A stretch of 64,000 nucleotides of DNA from DAOPYU01 sp942493245 (GCA_942493245.1 OW818685.1:3596001-3660000), one strand, 5' to 3'; counted from the stretch's first letter, positions 44,844 through 57,432 are shown. Made by a program: numbers and translations. The notes: a model not told the origin generated them from the sequence alone.

Positions 44844-47800
44844 TCACCCCTCTTTTCCGACCGCCAGATGTCCCATCACCTTGGCCGCAAACCGAATCCC
44901 GGCGTCGGCGTTCCATCGGTGCATCTCGAACAGAATCGTCCCCTCGACACCCACGCTCACTTGTTTGATCTCCTTGAACTTACCCTGAAGTCCCTGGGCC
45001 TTCTTGAGGAAATCGAACACGTCGCCGCGCGGCTTGACCCGGAACCCCTGATTCGTCACCCCCACCGACTCGATCTGGCATTGCCGACACCGCAGCCGCA
45101 ACAAACTGACCGCCAGAAGGTTCTGCGCCTGAGGCGGAATGTTCCCATACCGGTCGCGCAGTTCCTCGGACAGGTCCTTGAGCTCGCGCGCCTCGCGCGC
45201 CATCGAGCACCGCTTGTAGAACGCCACGCGCTGCGACTCGACCGGGACGTACTCCGACGGCAGGTAGGCGGACACCTGCCATTTGATCTCGACCGGCAAT
45301 TCGAGCGGCGAGAAGCCCATCTGTCCCCGGCTGCGGCGCACCGCCTCCTCGAGCAACTGGCAGTAGAGTTCAAAACCGATCGCGTCAATCACGCCATGCT
45401 GCTCGGCCCCCAGAAGATTCCCAGTCCCGCGAATCTCGAGATCGCGCATCGCAATCTGGAACCCCATCCCCAGTTCGGTGAACTCCTCGATGGCGCGCAA
45501 CCGCTTGACCGCCGTGTCGGTGATCGGTTTGCCATCCGGCACGATCAGGTAGGCATAAGCCCGCTTGACGTCGCGCCCCACCCGCCCCCGCAGCTGGTAA
45601 AGCTGCGCCAGCCCGAACGCATCGGCCCGGTTGATGATGATCGTGTTGACGTTCGGAATGTCCAGACCGCTCTCGATGATCGTCGTCGCGAGGAGAATGT
45701 CGTACTTCCGGTCAATGAAGTCGAGCATCACCTTCTCGAGTTCGCGCTCGTGCATCTGGCCGTGGCCGATGGCGATGCGCGCCTTGGGCACAATCTGCGT
45801 CAACCGCTGCGCCACCTGCTCGATGGTCTGAACCCGGTTGTGGACGAAATAAATCTGCCCCCCGCGGTTCAACTCGCGCACCACCGCCTCTTCGATCTCC
45901 TCGGGCACAAACCGGATGACCCGCGTGCGCACCGGCTGCCGGTCGCGCGGCGGGGTGTTGATCGTACTCATGTCCCGCAACCCGCTCAACGCCATGTGCA
46001 ACGTCCGGGGGACAGGCGTCGCCGAGAGCGTCAGAATATCCACCGACGAGCGCAGCGACTTGATGCGTTCCTTCTGCCGCACGCCGAACCGGTGCTCCTC
46101 GTCCACAATCAACAGGCCCAGATCGAAAAATCCGACATCCTGGGAGAGCAACCGGTGCGTCCCGATGATGATGTCGATCCGCCCCTCCTTGAGGCTTTTG
46201 ATCGCGTCGTTCACTTCCTTGTCGGTACAAAAACGGCTCATCACCTCGATCTTGAACGGGTAATCGGCGAACCGCTCGCGGAAGGTGTTGTAATGCTGTT
46301 GGGCGAGAATGGTCGTGGGCGCCAGCACGGCCACCTGCTTTTTGTTCTCGACACACTTGAACGCCGCGCGCATGGCCACTTCCGTCTTGCCGAACCCCAC
46401 ATCGCCGCACAGCAGCCGATCCATCGGCTTTTCGCTCATCATGTCTTTCTTGATCTCGTCAATCGAGCGGATCTGATCGGGCGTTTCGGTGTAGAGGAAC
46501 GCGTCCTCGAACTCGTGCAGCCAGACCGTGTCCTCGCCATAGGAGAAGCCTTCGGCCAGCTGCCGCCGCGCGTAGAGTTCGAGCAGTTCGCGCGCCATCT
46601 CCTCGATGCGATCCTGCGACTTTTTCCGGCGCGCCTGCCATCGCTTGCTCCCCAGCCGATCCATCACGGGCGGAGTGCCCTGAGCCGACGTGTACTTCTG
46701 CACATGGCCGACATTCTCGATCGGCACGAGCAGTTTGCTGTCGTCGGCGTACTCGATTTCGAGCAGTTCGCTCTCGCGTCCGTCGAGCACCTGACGGCGC
46801 ACCCCGATAAAACGCCCGATGCCATGATCGGCGTGGACCACAAAGTCTCCGCGCTGCATCTCGGCCACCGACGCAATCGCCCGCCCCTTGGGCGCCTTGC
46901 GATAGACGTGGCGGCGCTTGTAGCGGCCAAACATCTCGCGGTCGGTGACAATCATGAGCCGCGCCTGGGGGAAAATGAACCCCGTGTGCAACGGCCCCGT
47001 GCTCACCACCACATCCTGATACCCCTCGAGCAACTCGCGCGGCCTGAACTCCGACTCGTCCGTCTTACCCGCCAACACCGCTCGCGACGCAATCTCATGC
47101 TCGGCCAGCAGTTCCTCGAGCCGCGACACCTGTCCCTCGTTGTCGCAGACCACATGAACCGAGAAATCCTGCGCCTGCTTCGAACGGATGGCGGACAGGT
47201 AAGCCTCGAGGTCCGGCGAAATCGTGTCGTAGGACGTCACGCCGAAATCGAACACCACCGGCCCGGCCTCGACGGGCGCGGGCGTTTCGAGCGCGTCCAG
47301 ACGGGGCAGGTGCGCCTGGGCAAAGCGCCCCAGCCGAGCCTGCAAGTCCGAGCGGCGCAGAAAAAGCGCGTCCGGTGGCGGTATCGTCTGCCCGGCAAAA
47401 GCCACCGGGACCTCAACCCGGGCAAACTCCGGAATCTCCGCCGCGCGCCCCGGAATCGTCAACTCCTCATACCGGCGCTGGGCGATCAAGTCGAATTGCC
47501 CCAACGTCGAATCGTACTTTTCGGGCGCATCGAGAAACACGAGCGTGTCCTCGTCGAACCAATCGTCCAACCCCACCAGCGTCCCGGCGTCCGCCTCGTT
47601 GGCCAGACGAACACCCAGCGCGTGAACACTGACGGGCAGCACGGTCAACCGTTCGAGTTCCTCCACCTGACGCATCGAACGCTGCGTCGAGGGGTCGAAG
47701 AAACGAATCGCCTCGATTTCATCGCCAAACAGATCGAACCGCACGGGATTCTCGAGCTGGGGCGGGAAGATATCCACGATATGACCCCGGACGCTGAACT

Positions 47801-48503
47801 CACCCCGCGCCTCGGTCATCGTCTCGCGCGAGTACCCCATGTCCACCAACCGGTGGGTCACCTCATCCAGATCGAAGCGATCCCCCCATTGAAAGTTCAA
47901 CACCAGCCGCTCGAACACTTCGCGCGACGGGACCCGCCGCTGCAAAGCCTCGATCGGCGCCACCACGATGGCCGGCGGACCTGTACGCCGGATCGCCTTC
48001 TTTCCCGAAAACAGGTTCGCCAGATCGCCATTAATCTTTCCCTTCGAGGAGGTTTTCTTCTTGTTCTCCTCCACCTGGGGAGCCGCCTCGGTTGCGTGGC
48101 CCGCGTCGCCAGCCGCGCCGGCCGCCTTCCCCCGCGTGCGATCGGCGCTCTCGCCCCGCAACAGATAATAGAGGGTGGCGTACTGCCGCGCGACGATGCC
48201 GATCACGGGTTCCTCCACCTCGTAGGGCAGCGTCTCGGTCATCGGGAAATACTGCGCGCCCGCGGCGCCGAAATGGAGAAAATCGTCGTACCACCCCTCG
48301 GCCGACTCGGCGTCGGGCGTCACCACCAGCGCCGGGCGTTCGAGCCGCTCGACGGCGCGCGCCACCGCCAGCGCCCGCGCGCTCCCCTGCAACCCATGCA
48401 GTCGGGCATACGCGCCCGGCTCCACGCCCGCCTTTACAAAGCGTTCAAACTCCCTGGACTGGTCAATCTGGCGGCGCAGGTACTGCTGATAGGCGGAAGA
48501 CAT
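44844..48503 (-). CDS. mfd: Transcription-repair coupling factor
   Basis: This 1,219-residue SF2 translocase removes RNA polymerase stalled at DNA lesions and recruits UvrA. The N-terminal UvrB-like module includes EEPVIGIVARQYATLYYLL. The RNA-polymerase-interacting CarD-like domain reads RGDFVVHADHGIGRFIGV. Motor motifs are CGDVGFGKTEVAMRAAF (Walker A), LAPTTILAQQH, IVDEEHRFGVRQKE (DEEH box), LSATPVPRTL, and ATTIIESGLDIPNVNTIII with QLYQLRGRVGR. The C-terminal TRCF domain is present. An insertion of about 50 residues with Ala/Lys-rich low complexity (around residues 120-170) is unusual. Confidence 0.97.
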   Translation of the reverse strand: MSSAYQQYLRRQIDQSREFERFVKAGVEPGAYARLHGLQGSARALAVARAVERLERPALVVTPDAESAEGWYDDFLHFGAAGAQYFPMTETLPYEVEEPVIGIVARQYATLYYLLRGESADRTRGKAAGAAGDAGHATEAAPQVEENKKKTSSKGKINGDLANLFSGKKAIRRTGPPAIVVAPIEALQRRVPSREVFERLVLNFQWGDRFDLDEVTHRLVDMGYSRETMTEARGEFSVRGHIVDIFPPQLENPVRFDLFGDEIEAIRFFDPSTQRSMRQVEELERLTVLPVSVHALGVRLANEADAGTLVGLDDWFDEDTLVFLDAPEKYDSTLGQFDLIAQRRYEELTIPGRAAEIPEFARVEVPVAFAGQTIPPPDALFLRRSDLQARLGRFAQAHLPRLDALETPAPVEAGPVVFDFGVTSYDTISPDLEAYLSAIRSKQAQDFSVHVVCDNEGQVSRLEELLAEHEIASRAVLAGKTDESEFRPRELLEGYQDVVVSTGPLHTGFIFPQARLMIVTDREMFGRYKRRHVYRKAPKGRAIASVAEMQRGDFVVHADHGIGRFIGVRRQVLDGRESELLEIEYADDSKLLVPIENVGHVQKYTSAQGTPPVMDRLGSKRWQARRKKSQDRIEEMARELLELYARRQLAEGFSYGEDTVWLHEFEDAFLYTETPDQIRSIDEIKKDMMSEKPMDRLLCGDVGFGKTEVAMRAAFKCVENKKQVAVLAPTTILAQQHYNTFRERFADYPFKIEVMSRFCTDKEVNDAIKSLKEGRIDIIIGTHRLLSQDVGFFDLGLLIVDEEHRFGVRQKERIKSLRSSVDILTLSATPVPRTLHMALSGLRDMSTINTPPRDRQPVRTRVIRFVPEEIEEAVVRELNRGGQIYFVHNRVQTIEQVAQRLTQIVPKARIAIGHGQMHERELEKVMLDFIDRKYDILLATTIIESGLDIPNVNTIIINRADAFGLAQLYQLRGRVGRDVKRAYAYLIVPDGKPITDTAVKRLRAIEEFTELGMGFQIAMRDLEIRGTGNLLGAEQHGVIDAIGFELYCQLLEEAVRRSRGQMGFSPLELPVEIKWQVSAYLPSEYVPVESQRVAFYKRCSMAREARELKDLSEELRDRYGNIPPQAQNLLAVSLLRLRCRQCQIESVGVTNQGFRVKPRGDVFDFLKKAQGLQGKFKEIKQVSVGVEGTILFEMHRWNADAGIRFAAKVMGHLAVGKEG

Positions 48504-48707
48504 GAAACGAGCCGGTTTCCTTTCTCCACAACACAAATAGCCTCGGGGCCGTGCCCACGGTGAGGCTCTGGCCCAGAGGGTCAATACCCTTTAAGATTAG
48601 GCCGAAGCCGCCCAACAAGCCAGAAGAAAACGTCCTGCCGGAAACAGGCTCGGATTTGTTTCATTCAGGTTCCGCTCTTCAACAAACCCATCCCGCTCCC
48701 TCGAGAC

Positions 48708-48743
48708 AAAAAAATCCCCCGGGGGACAGACCCTCCGGGGGGA
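48708..48743 (-). terminator. Rho-independent terminator of the pseudopilin gene
   Basis: Read on the minus strand, a very GC-rich hairpin (TCCCCCCGGAGG pairing with CCCCCGGGGGA) is followed by seven T residues. It lies 32 bp past the pseudopilin stop. It also isolates mfd, whose start is 205 bp further on, from that transcript. Confidence 0.85.
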
Positions 48744-48774
48744 CGAAAAAGAGAGATTCGACACACACGAACGA

Positions 48775-49317
48775 TCACGGACCGACACGCATGATGTCAC
48801 CCAGACTCTTGACCCCATTGGTCGGATCGTATTCACCAACCGTATAGATATTGTGGATCAGGTCCGGTCCAATACTCCAGATAAGATACAGCCGACCGGT
48901 CTTATACAGATTTGCGGCAATCGTGCGACCTGGATCCGGCCATCCCCCGTCTCCCAGCATCTTCAAATCCATTTCCATATGGTAACCAATGCCGAAAAGT
49001 CCCGAGTTTTCCATCATCGCCGCAAACGGGCACCGCGGGACACTGTTCATATAGGCCACCGGTGTGGTCAACAGATAGAATTCCCGCACGTCGTCAATAT
49101 GGGGAATATACACGCCATTATCCACGCGATAGGTTTCAAGCGCCACCGTCAGCGCCCGCTGGTCGTTGGTCACCCGAGAAATCTTCGCGCGCGTCTGCGC
49201 CAGCAGGAAGTTCGGCACCGCGATCGCCGCCAGAATGGCGATGATCGCCACCACGATCAACAGTTCAATTAACGTGAAACCCACCCCTCGCCTCGACTTT
49301 CCATCTACCTCACGCAT
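48775..49317 (-). CDS. Type II secretion / type IV pilin-like pseudopilin
   Basis: This 180-residue protein has a short basic leader ending in Gly, then the class III signal FTLIELLIVVAIIAILAAIA; prepilin peptidase should cut at G-F and the Glu at +5 is kept. The helix continues into VPNFLLAQTRAKISRVTNDQR, with LTVALETYRVDNGVYIP after it, as in GspG-like proteins of PVC and related phyla. The globular part is short and contains aromatic and Gly-rich segments. It stands alone with its own terminator and no secretion genes around it. The ribosome site GGGAGGAACGAGGG precedes ATG 49317. Confidence 0.88.
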   Translation of the reverse strand: MREVDGKSRRGVGFTLIELLIVVAIIAILAAIAVPNFLLAQTRAKISRVTNDQRALTVALETYRVDNGVYIPHIDDVREFYLLTTPVAYMNSVPRCPFAAMMENSGLFGIGYHMEMDLKMLGDGGWPDPGRTIAANLYKTGRLYLIWSIGPDLIHNIYTVGEYDPTNGVKSLGDIMRVGP

Positions 49318-49818
49318 CCCTCGTTCCTCCCGTAATCGAGATCAACCCCCAGAACCCCTGAACAATTTGAAGCACAATGAAAATCGGAAAGACCTTACCT
49401 TTATAGAATACTCCCCTATCAGGAGAAAAACCATAACAATCGGACCACGTATTAGCACGATCCGCTCAACTCGTTTCCGATCCGCAAACAGAGTCGGAAT
49501 CTACAGGCGCCCACACCCGCCCTCCCGGGAAAATCGCCTTTTTGCGTCAAATCAAAACGATTTCCGGGAACGGATCTCCCCATCCTCTTTTTCCGTCCAC
49601 CCAAACTCCCAACACCCCGCGTTTTCGCATATTCTTCGCTCAATCCCCCTCTGTCTTTCCGTTCGCCCACTCTCCACTACCGCCCCACCCGCCCGAAACG
49701 CCCCTCCAATGCGGCACAGCCATCGCCCCGGCGCGTCTCTCAACATAACCCAATTACTATCAACATTCCGCATATAATAGAATCCAGAGTATCCCAACAT
49801 CCAGATCGCAAAACGTGC

Positions 49819-49847
49819 TTGACTATCCCCCCAGCCTGCCCTACCAT
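49819..49847 (+). promoter_or_regulatory. Candidate promoter of gyrB
   Basis: TTGACT (49819-49824), 17 bp, TACCAT (49842-49847) is the best-spaced pair in the 692-bp gene-free stretch 49318-50009. A perfect TATAAT also occurs at 49773-49778, without a good -35. The rest of the gap is relatively AT-rich, with no repeat or small gene seen. Confidence 0.45.
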
Positions 49848-50009
49848 TAGCCGTTTGGTGGCCGGGAACAAGAGGCAGACTCCCGCCACCGCGAACTCGA
49901 ACAGGCCCCACATTCCAGATCCAACACCGAGCCAGGTTACGCAACAGACGACCGCCGGTTGCGATCCGATATTCCTGTTCCAACTCTGCCAGACAACGGG
50001 AGATGAGTG

Positions 50010-52553
50010 ATGTCCAAGGGAACAAAAGCCTACACAGCAGAAAGTATCCAGGTGCTCGAGGGGCGCGAAGCCGTCCGCAAGCGCCCTGCTATGTATATCT
50101 CCAATACCGACGCATTGGGACTCCACCACCTGGTCTATGAAGTGGTGGACAACTCCGTGGACGAAGCCATGGGAGGCCACTGCGACCGGATCGACATCAC
50201 CATCCACTTCGACAACTCCATCACGATCCAGGACAACGGACGCGGGATGCCCGTCGAGGAACACCCGGCGCAAAAGGGCAAATCCACCGTCGAGGTCATC
50301 CACACCATCCTGCACGCGGGCGGCAAGTTCGACCACGACACCTACAAGTTCTCGGGCGGTCTGCACGGCGTGGGTGTGTCGGTGGTGAACTTCCTGAGCG
50401 AATGGCTCGAGGTCGAGGTCATGAAAGACGGCGGCACCTGGCGCCAGCGCTACGAGCGCGGCATCACCGCCACGGCCCTCGAAAAAATCGGTCCGGCCCG
50501 CAAAAGCGGGACCCGGACGCGCTTCCGCCCCGACCCGGAAATCTTCAACAACATCAATTTCAACTACGACACCCTGGCCACGCGTTTCCGTGAGCTTGCA
50601 TTCCTGAACGCCGGCCTGACCCTCTCGGTCACCGACGAGCGCAGCGAGACCCCCAAGGCCCAGACATTCTGTTTCCGGGGCGGGATCGTCGAGTTCATCA
50701 ACCACCTCAACCGCGGCAAACAGGTCATCAACCCCTCGCCGATCCACTTCCACCGCCGCCGCACCTACACGGCCGGCAAGGACAACTCCGAAGAGGAAAT
50801 CGTCGTCGAGGCCGTCATTCAGTACAACGACAGCTACATCGAGAACGTGTTCTCCTTCGCCAACGCCATCAACACCCGCGACGGCGGCACACACGTCTCG
50901 GGTTTCCGGTCCGCCCTCACGCGCACCATCAACAACTACGCCAAGAAGAACGACCTCCTGAAGAAATTCAAGGGGGATGTCATCACCGGCGACGACATGC
51001 GCGAAGGCCTCACCGCCATCCTCAGTCTGCGCGTCATGAACCCGCAGTTCGAGGGGCAGAACAAGGGCAAACTCCTCAACATGGAGATCCAGGGCCTGAC
51101 CGAGTCGGTCGTCAGCGAGGCGCTTGGCGAATACCTCGAAGAGAACCCGACCGCCGCGCGCAAGATCATCCAGAAAATCGTCATGGCCGCCCAGGCGCGC
51201 ATGGCCGCCCGCAAGGCGCGCGAGATCGTCCGCAAGTCCGCGATGGAAGGGGGCGCCCTTCCCGGGAAACTGGCCGACTGTTCCTCGAAGTCGCCCGAGG
51301 ACTGCGAACTGTACCTGGTCGAGGGCGACTCGGCCGGTGGCTCGGCCAAACAGGGCCGCGACCGCCACTTTCAGGCCATCCTGCCCCTGCGCGGCAAGAT
51401 CATCAACGTCGAGAAGGCCCGGCTCGACAAGATGCTCGCCAACAACGAAATCCGCACGATGATCACCGCCCTGGGCACCGGCATCGGCCAGGAAAATTTC
51501 GATATCTCGAAACTCCGCTACAACAAGATCATCATCATGACCGACGCCGACGTGGACGGTCAGCATATCCGTACGCTGCTGCTGACCTTCTTCTACCGCC
51601 AGCTCGAGGAACTCGTCAAACGCGGCCACATTTTCATCGCCCAGCCCCCGCTCTACAAGGTCAAGAAGGGCAAGGTCGAACAATACATGAAGACCGACGA
51701 GGACATGGACCGCTACCTCCTCGAGTACGGCATCGAAGGCTCGGAACTCACCGTCACGGACGGCTCGGGTCAGGCGTCCACGATTGATCGCAAGCAACTG
51801 CGCGTCTTCGTTGAAGCCATGCTGGCGCTCGCCAAACTCGACCGCGTTCTGCAACGCAAGGGGGTCGAACTGCAGGCCTTCATCAAACTCGTGGACCCGG
51901 AAACCCGGCGTCTGCCCCGTTACCAGATCAACACCCCGGGCAGCAAGACCCCGATCTACGCCTACAGCGAGAAGCAATACACCGAGATCCTGATCCGGCT
52001 CGACGCCGAGGCCGCCGAAGCGGCCGAGGCCATCAACGCCGCCAACGCCGCCCTGGAGAAACAACTCGACCTGATCGAGGAAACCATCGAACAGGACGCC
52101 GAAGAGGAACGCGCGCCCCAGCACGACATCATCGAGTTCCCCGAGGGGCCGGAAATCCGCAAGATCCTCGAATCCATCGAAAGAATCGGGTTCGACACCC
52201 GCTATTACAACGAGACCCCCCTGCACGAAACCGGCCAGCCCGACTGCGTGTACACCATCCGCACCAAGCAGGGCGAGATGACCGCCCACTCGTTGCGCGA
52301 GGCGTCCGATACCATCCGCAAGGCCGGCTCGCAGGGCGTCAACATCCAGCGCTACAAAGGTCTCGGTGAAATGAACGCCGAGCAGCTGTGGGAAACCACG
52401 ATGGACCCGTCGCGCCGCCACCTGCTTCAGGTCACGCTCGACGACGCCATCGCCGCCGACCTGATGTTCACCACCCTGATGGGCGACAACGTGGACGACC
52501 GCCGGGCCTTCATCCAGAAACACGCCCCCGAAGTGCGAAACCTGGATTTCTAA
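50010..52553 (+). CDS. gyrB: DNA gyrase subunit B
   Basis: This 847-residue ATPase subunit pairs with GyrA to introduce negative supercoils. The GHKL ATP site shows YEVVDNSVDEAMGG, QDNGRGMPVEEHP and KFSGGLHGVGVSVVN; the TOPRIM domain shows VEGDSAGGSAKQGRDR, LPLRGKIINVEKARLDK and TDADVDGQHIRTLL; the tail ends in QRYKGLGEMNAEQLWETTMDP. An insertion of about 130 residues with coiled-coil Ala/Glu repeats (around 650-710) lies before the final segment, as in the longer Gram-negative GyrB type. ATG 50010 is chosen over an overlapping GTG. gyrA lies 2.1 kb downstream, separated by two unrelated genes. Confidence 0.97.
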   Translation: MSKGTKAYTAESIQVLEGREAVRKRPAMYISNTDALGLHHLVYEVVDNSVDEAMGGHCDRIDITIHFDNSITIQDNGRGMPVEEHPAQKGKSTVEVIHTILHAGGKFDHDTYKFSGGLHGVGVSVVNFLSEWLEVEVMKDGGTWRQRYERGITATALEKIGPARKSGTRTRFRPDPEIFNNINFNYDTLATRFRELAFLNAGLTLSVTDERSETPKAQTFCFRGGIVEFINHLNRGKQVINPSPIHFHRRRTYTAGKDNSEEEIVVEAVIQYNDSYIENVFSFANAINTRDGGTHVSGFRSALTRTINNYAKKNDLLKKFKGDVITGDDMREGLTAILSLRVMNPQFEGQNKGKLLNMEIQGLTESVVSEALGEYLEENPTAARKIIQKIVMAAQARMAARKAREIVRKSAMEGGALPGKLADCSSKSPEDCELYLVEGDSAGGSAKQGRDRHFQAILPLRGKIINVEKARLDKMLANNEIRTMITALGTGIGQENFDISKLRYNKIIIMTDADVDGQHIRTLLLTFFYRQLEELVKRGHIFIAQPPLYKVKKGKVEQYMKTDEDMDRYLLEYGIEGSELTVTDGSGQASTIDRKQLRVFVEAMLALAKLDRVLQRKGVELQAFIKLVDPETRRLPRYQINTPGSKTPIYAYSEKQYTEILIRLDAEAAEAAEAINAANAALEKQLDLIEETIEQDAEEERAPQHDIIEFPEGPEIRKILESIERIGFDTRYYNETPLHETGQPDCVYTIRTKQGEMTAHSLREASDTIRKAGSQGVNIQRYKGLGEMNAEQLWETTMDPSRRHLLQVTLDDAIAADLMFTTLMGDNVDDRRAFIQKHAPEVRNLDF

Positions 52554-52615
52554 GAAAGAAAGTAAATCGCACCCTGCGCCGCGCTCCCAGACTGTCGGCG
52601 CAAAAAGGTTCTCCC

Positions 52616-53890
52616 ATGCAGATTGAAGAACTCAAAGTCGAAGGCTACCGTTCGCTCCGATCCGTCACCTGGCGGCCCGGCGCGCTCAATGTTCTCATTG
52701 GGCCAAACGCCAGCGGCAAGTCCAACCTGCTTGAAGTTCTCGAATTGCTGGCGCTCCTGCCCACGGGAAAACTCTCCGACCATATCATGAATCTGGGGGG
52801 GCTTTCGGCCCTGCTTTGGGACAACAAGGCGCCCCGGTTGAATATCGAATGGAAAACCAGACCGATCGATTACACACAACCGGAAAGCGGTATCGAAGAG
52901 AAACGGTGGTCGGAACACCAGATCCTGATCGTACCGATTGGCTCTGGATCTGATTACCAAATCCAACATGAAAGCCACCATTTTTTCTTCTCTGCAAACG
53001 AGGGAGAAAAAATTCCCAGCGTCGTCCACACCATCCATTCTCTGAACTTGTCGAGGAACTTCAGTACGGCTTTTATCACGCGTGATTCCCAAGAAAGGCC
53101 TTCAGAAGAAGACTACTATAGAAAAGCCCCAGAAAGAGAATCCATCCTTTCTGTGTCCGATTTTCCGATCTTGAGCACTGTAGAGATCCTTTCGGAGACA
53201 TGGGCCGATCCATCCACATCGAAGTTGTGGATCAACCCAACCGCCCTTCTCAATTGGAATCTCTTCCAGAATTTCCGCAGCGACTCAAAATCGGAGATCC
53301 GCAACTCTGCTGTGGTGCGTTACGAAAAGGATCTGGCCTCGGACGGTTCCAACCTGTCGGTCGTTTTGCACACATTCTGCGGACATGACAAGAACTTCAA
53401 AGAGTCGATTGACGGGGCGATGCGGGCCGCGTTTGATGAATTCAAAACGCTGGAATTCCCACCCGCCGCCACGAATCGCATTGAATTGAGCGTGCAGTGG
53501 AAAAACGCGTCGCATCCGCACGCCGCCAGCCAACTCTCGGACGGCACGCTTCGGTTTCTCTATCTGTTGACCATCCTCAACAACCCGACTCCCCCCTCCG
53601 TCATCGCCATTGACGAACCGGAGGTCGGCCTGCACCCGCGCATGCACGCGATCATCGCCGAACACGCGGCTCAGGCCTCGGAACGCGCTCAGGTGGTTCT
53701 GGTCACCCACTCGCCTGAATTCCTCGACGCCTTTCGGGAAGTGGACGGGGTTCCCACCATCACCGTGTTCGAACACAAGGGCGGCGAGACCCACTTGCGG
53801 ACGATCGCGGGGGAGACTCTCGCCTATTGGCTTGAGCGTTATTCGCAAGGCGAACTGTTCCGCTCCGGCGAGCTGGAGGATATGGAATGA
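52616..53890 (+). CDS. AAA-family ATPase (AAA_21/OLD-like), partner of DUF4276 gene
   Basis: This 424-residue SMC/ABC-like ATPase has a Walker A at residues 29-36 (GPNASGKS), an ABC-type signature region SQLSDGTLRFLYLLTIL (about 305-320), Walker B with SVIAIDEPEVGLHP (about 328-341), and an H-loop in VLVTHSPEFLDAF. The middle section is less GC-rich and less codon-biased than gyrB, which suggests acquisition from elsewhere. Its stop overlaps the next start (ATGA), and the pair sits between gyrB and gyrA. RecF, often next to gyrB, is rejected because the C-terminal layout is AAA_21 and a DUF4276 gene overlaps. OLD-like ATPases of this kind are frequent in phage-defence modules. Confidence 0.85.
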   Translation: MQIEELKVEGYRSLRSVTWRPGALNVLIGPNASGKSNLLEVLELLALLPTGKLSDHIMNLGGLSALLWDNKAPRLNIEWKTRPIDYTQPESGIEEKRWSEHQILIVPIGSGSDYQIQHESHHFFFSANEGEKIPSVVHTIHSLNLSRNFSTAFITRDSQERPSEEDYYRKAPERESILSVSDFPILSTVEILSETWADPSTSKLWINPTALLNWNLFQNFRSDSKSEIRNSAVVRYEKDLASDGSNLSVVLHTFCGHDKNFKESIDGAMRAAFDEFKTLEFPPAATNRIELSVQWKNASHPHAASQLSDGTLRFLYLLTILNNPTPPSVIAIDEPEVGLHPRMHAIIAEHAAQASERAQVVLVTHSPEFLDAFREVDGVPTITVFEHKGGETHLRTIAGETLAYWLERYSQGELFRSGELEDME

Positions 53891-54534
53891 AATTCATCCT
53901 CCTCGTTGAAGGGCAAACCGAAAAACGCGTTCTACCGGATTTTCTCTCCCGCTGGCTGAATCCACAACTGGGGAAATCAGTCAAGATACAGACAATCCCC
54001 TTCAAGGGTTGGCCGGAATTCGAAAAAAGCTTCGCCCGGAAAGCCCTGGACCACCTCAACAGTCCCCAAGCCCAGGACATCATCGCGGTGATCGGGCTTC
54101 TGGATCTCTATCTGGGGGAAAACCAACAGGCCTCCTGGAATGCAAACGTCCGCGATACGAAAGAAAAGGTAAAGCGGGGACAGGCGCACTTCCAGTCTCT
54201 CGCCGAGAAAGAAGGAGTCCCCCAGGACCGGTTCCACATGTTTTTCGCGGTTCACGAACTCGAAGCCTGGCTGCTGAGCCAACCAGACCTCCTGCCTCAG
54301 GAAGTCGCAAAGGCGTTGTCCGGTAGAGCGCCCGAAGAGATCAACAACGACGAACCGCCCGCAAAACTTCTGACACGCCTTTACCGGGAAAAATGCAAAC
54401 GCTCTTACAAAAAGACAACAGACGGATCGAACCTTTTTGACAAACTCGATCCCGATCAAGCGCGCAAGAAGTGTCCGCATCTGAAAGAGATGCTCGATAC
54501 CCTGCTCGAACTGGCCCAGAGAGAGGCCGCGTAG
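53887..54534 (+). CDS. DUF4276-family protein (TOPRIM-like), partner of the ATPase
   Basis: This 215-residue protein starts KFILLVEGQTEKRVLPDFL, with the acidic V-E-G-x-T-E motif of TOPRIM-like proteins, and has IGLLDLYLG about 70 residues later, where the family keeps a D-L-Y in place of DxD. FFAVHELEAWLLSQPDLLP is another family landmark. The rest is charged and helical, Lys/Arg-rich. It overlaps the ATPase by four bases, implying translational coupling and a shared complex. Known DUF4276 genes often accompany AAA_21 ATPases in suspected defence loci; nuclease or nucleotide-processing activity is only inferred. Confidence 0.78.
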   Translation: MKFILLVEGQTEKRVLPDFLSRWLNPQLGKSVKIQTIPFKGWPEFEKSFARKALDHLNSPQAQDIIAVIGLLDLYLGENQQASWNANVRDTKEKVKRGQAHFQSLAEKEGVPQDRFHMFFAVHELEAWLLSQPDLLPQEVAKALSGRAPEEINNDEPPAKLLTRLYREKCKRSYKKTTDGSNLFDKLDPDQARKKCPHLKEMLDTLLELAQREAA

Positions 54535-54650
54535 CGTTTATATAAAGAACAAATTGTTTGAATCAATTCCATGAAGTGAGCATCAGCGACAACAAAAACC
54601 GGCAAAAATCTGGGCAATAACCCAACCGGCCGGACCAGGAGCCAACAGTC

Positions 54651-57197
<2,547 letters not shown>

Positions 57198-57219
57198 ACG
57201 TCCTCTCTCTTGAACCCCC

Positions 57220-57269
57220 AACCCGGCTTCAGGCTTTGCCACTTTCAAGCGCCTGAAGCCGGGTTCTTT
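57220..57269 (+). terminator. Rho-independent terminator of gyrA
   Basis: A perfect 15-bp stem (AACCCGGCTTCAGGC with its complement, 57220-57234 and 57251-57265) encloses a 16-base loop and is followed by a CTTTATTT tail. It begins 23 bp after the gyrA stop. Confidence 0.9.
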
Positions 57270-57432
57270 ATTTCCCTCTCCGGATGCAATCGTCCCACGT
57301 CCCCTGTGAAAACAGCACGTGCGAAAAAACCCCGATCCTGTCTCCATTAACTTGAATTGCCTGCTCCATACGCGCTCCAATCCACTCAAAACGCCCTTCC
57401 ACGTTCGTACCCGCACCTCCGTTTTCCATGAG

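Noticed and set aside
43998..48563. A 1,521-codon open frame on the plus strand opposite mfd and the MBL gene.
   Set aside because: It is antisense to genes with full motif sets; its product is Arg/His/Leu-rich, with no domain, as expected from GC-rich third positions read in reverse.
49740..52523. A 927-codon minus-strand open frame opposite gyrB.
   Set aside because: It is an antisense shadow of gyrB; the product is low-complexity Asp/Val/Gly/Leu with no recognisable domain or ribosome site.
52616..53890. Possible recF because of its position next to gyrB.
   Set aside because: The C-terminal layout (SDGTLRFLYLL, IDEPEVGLHP, VLVTHSPEF) is AAA_21/OLD-like and the overlapping DUF4276 partner does not occur with recF.
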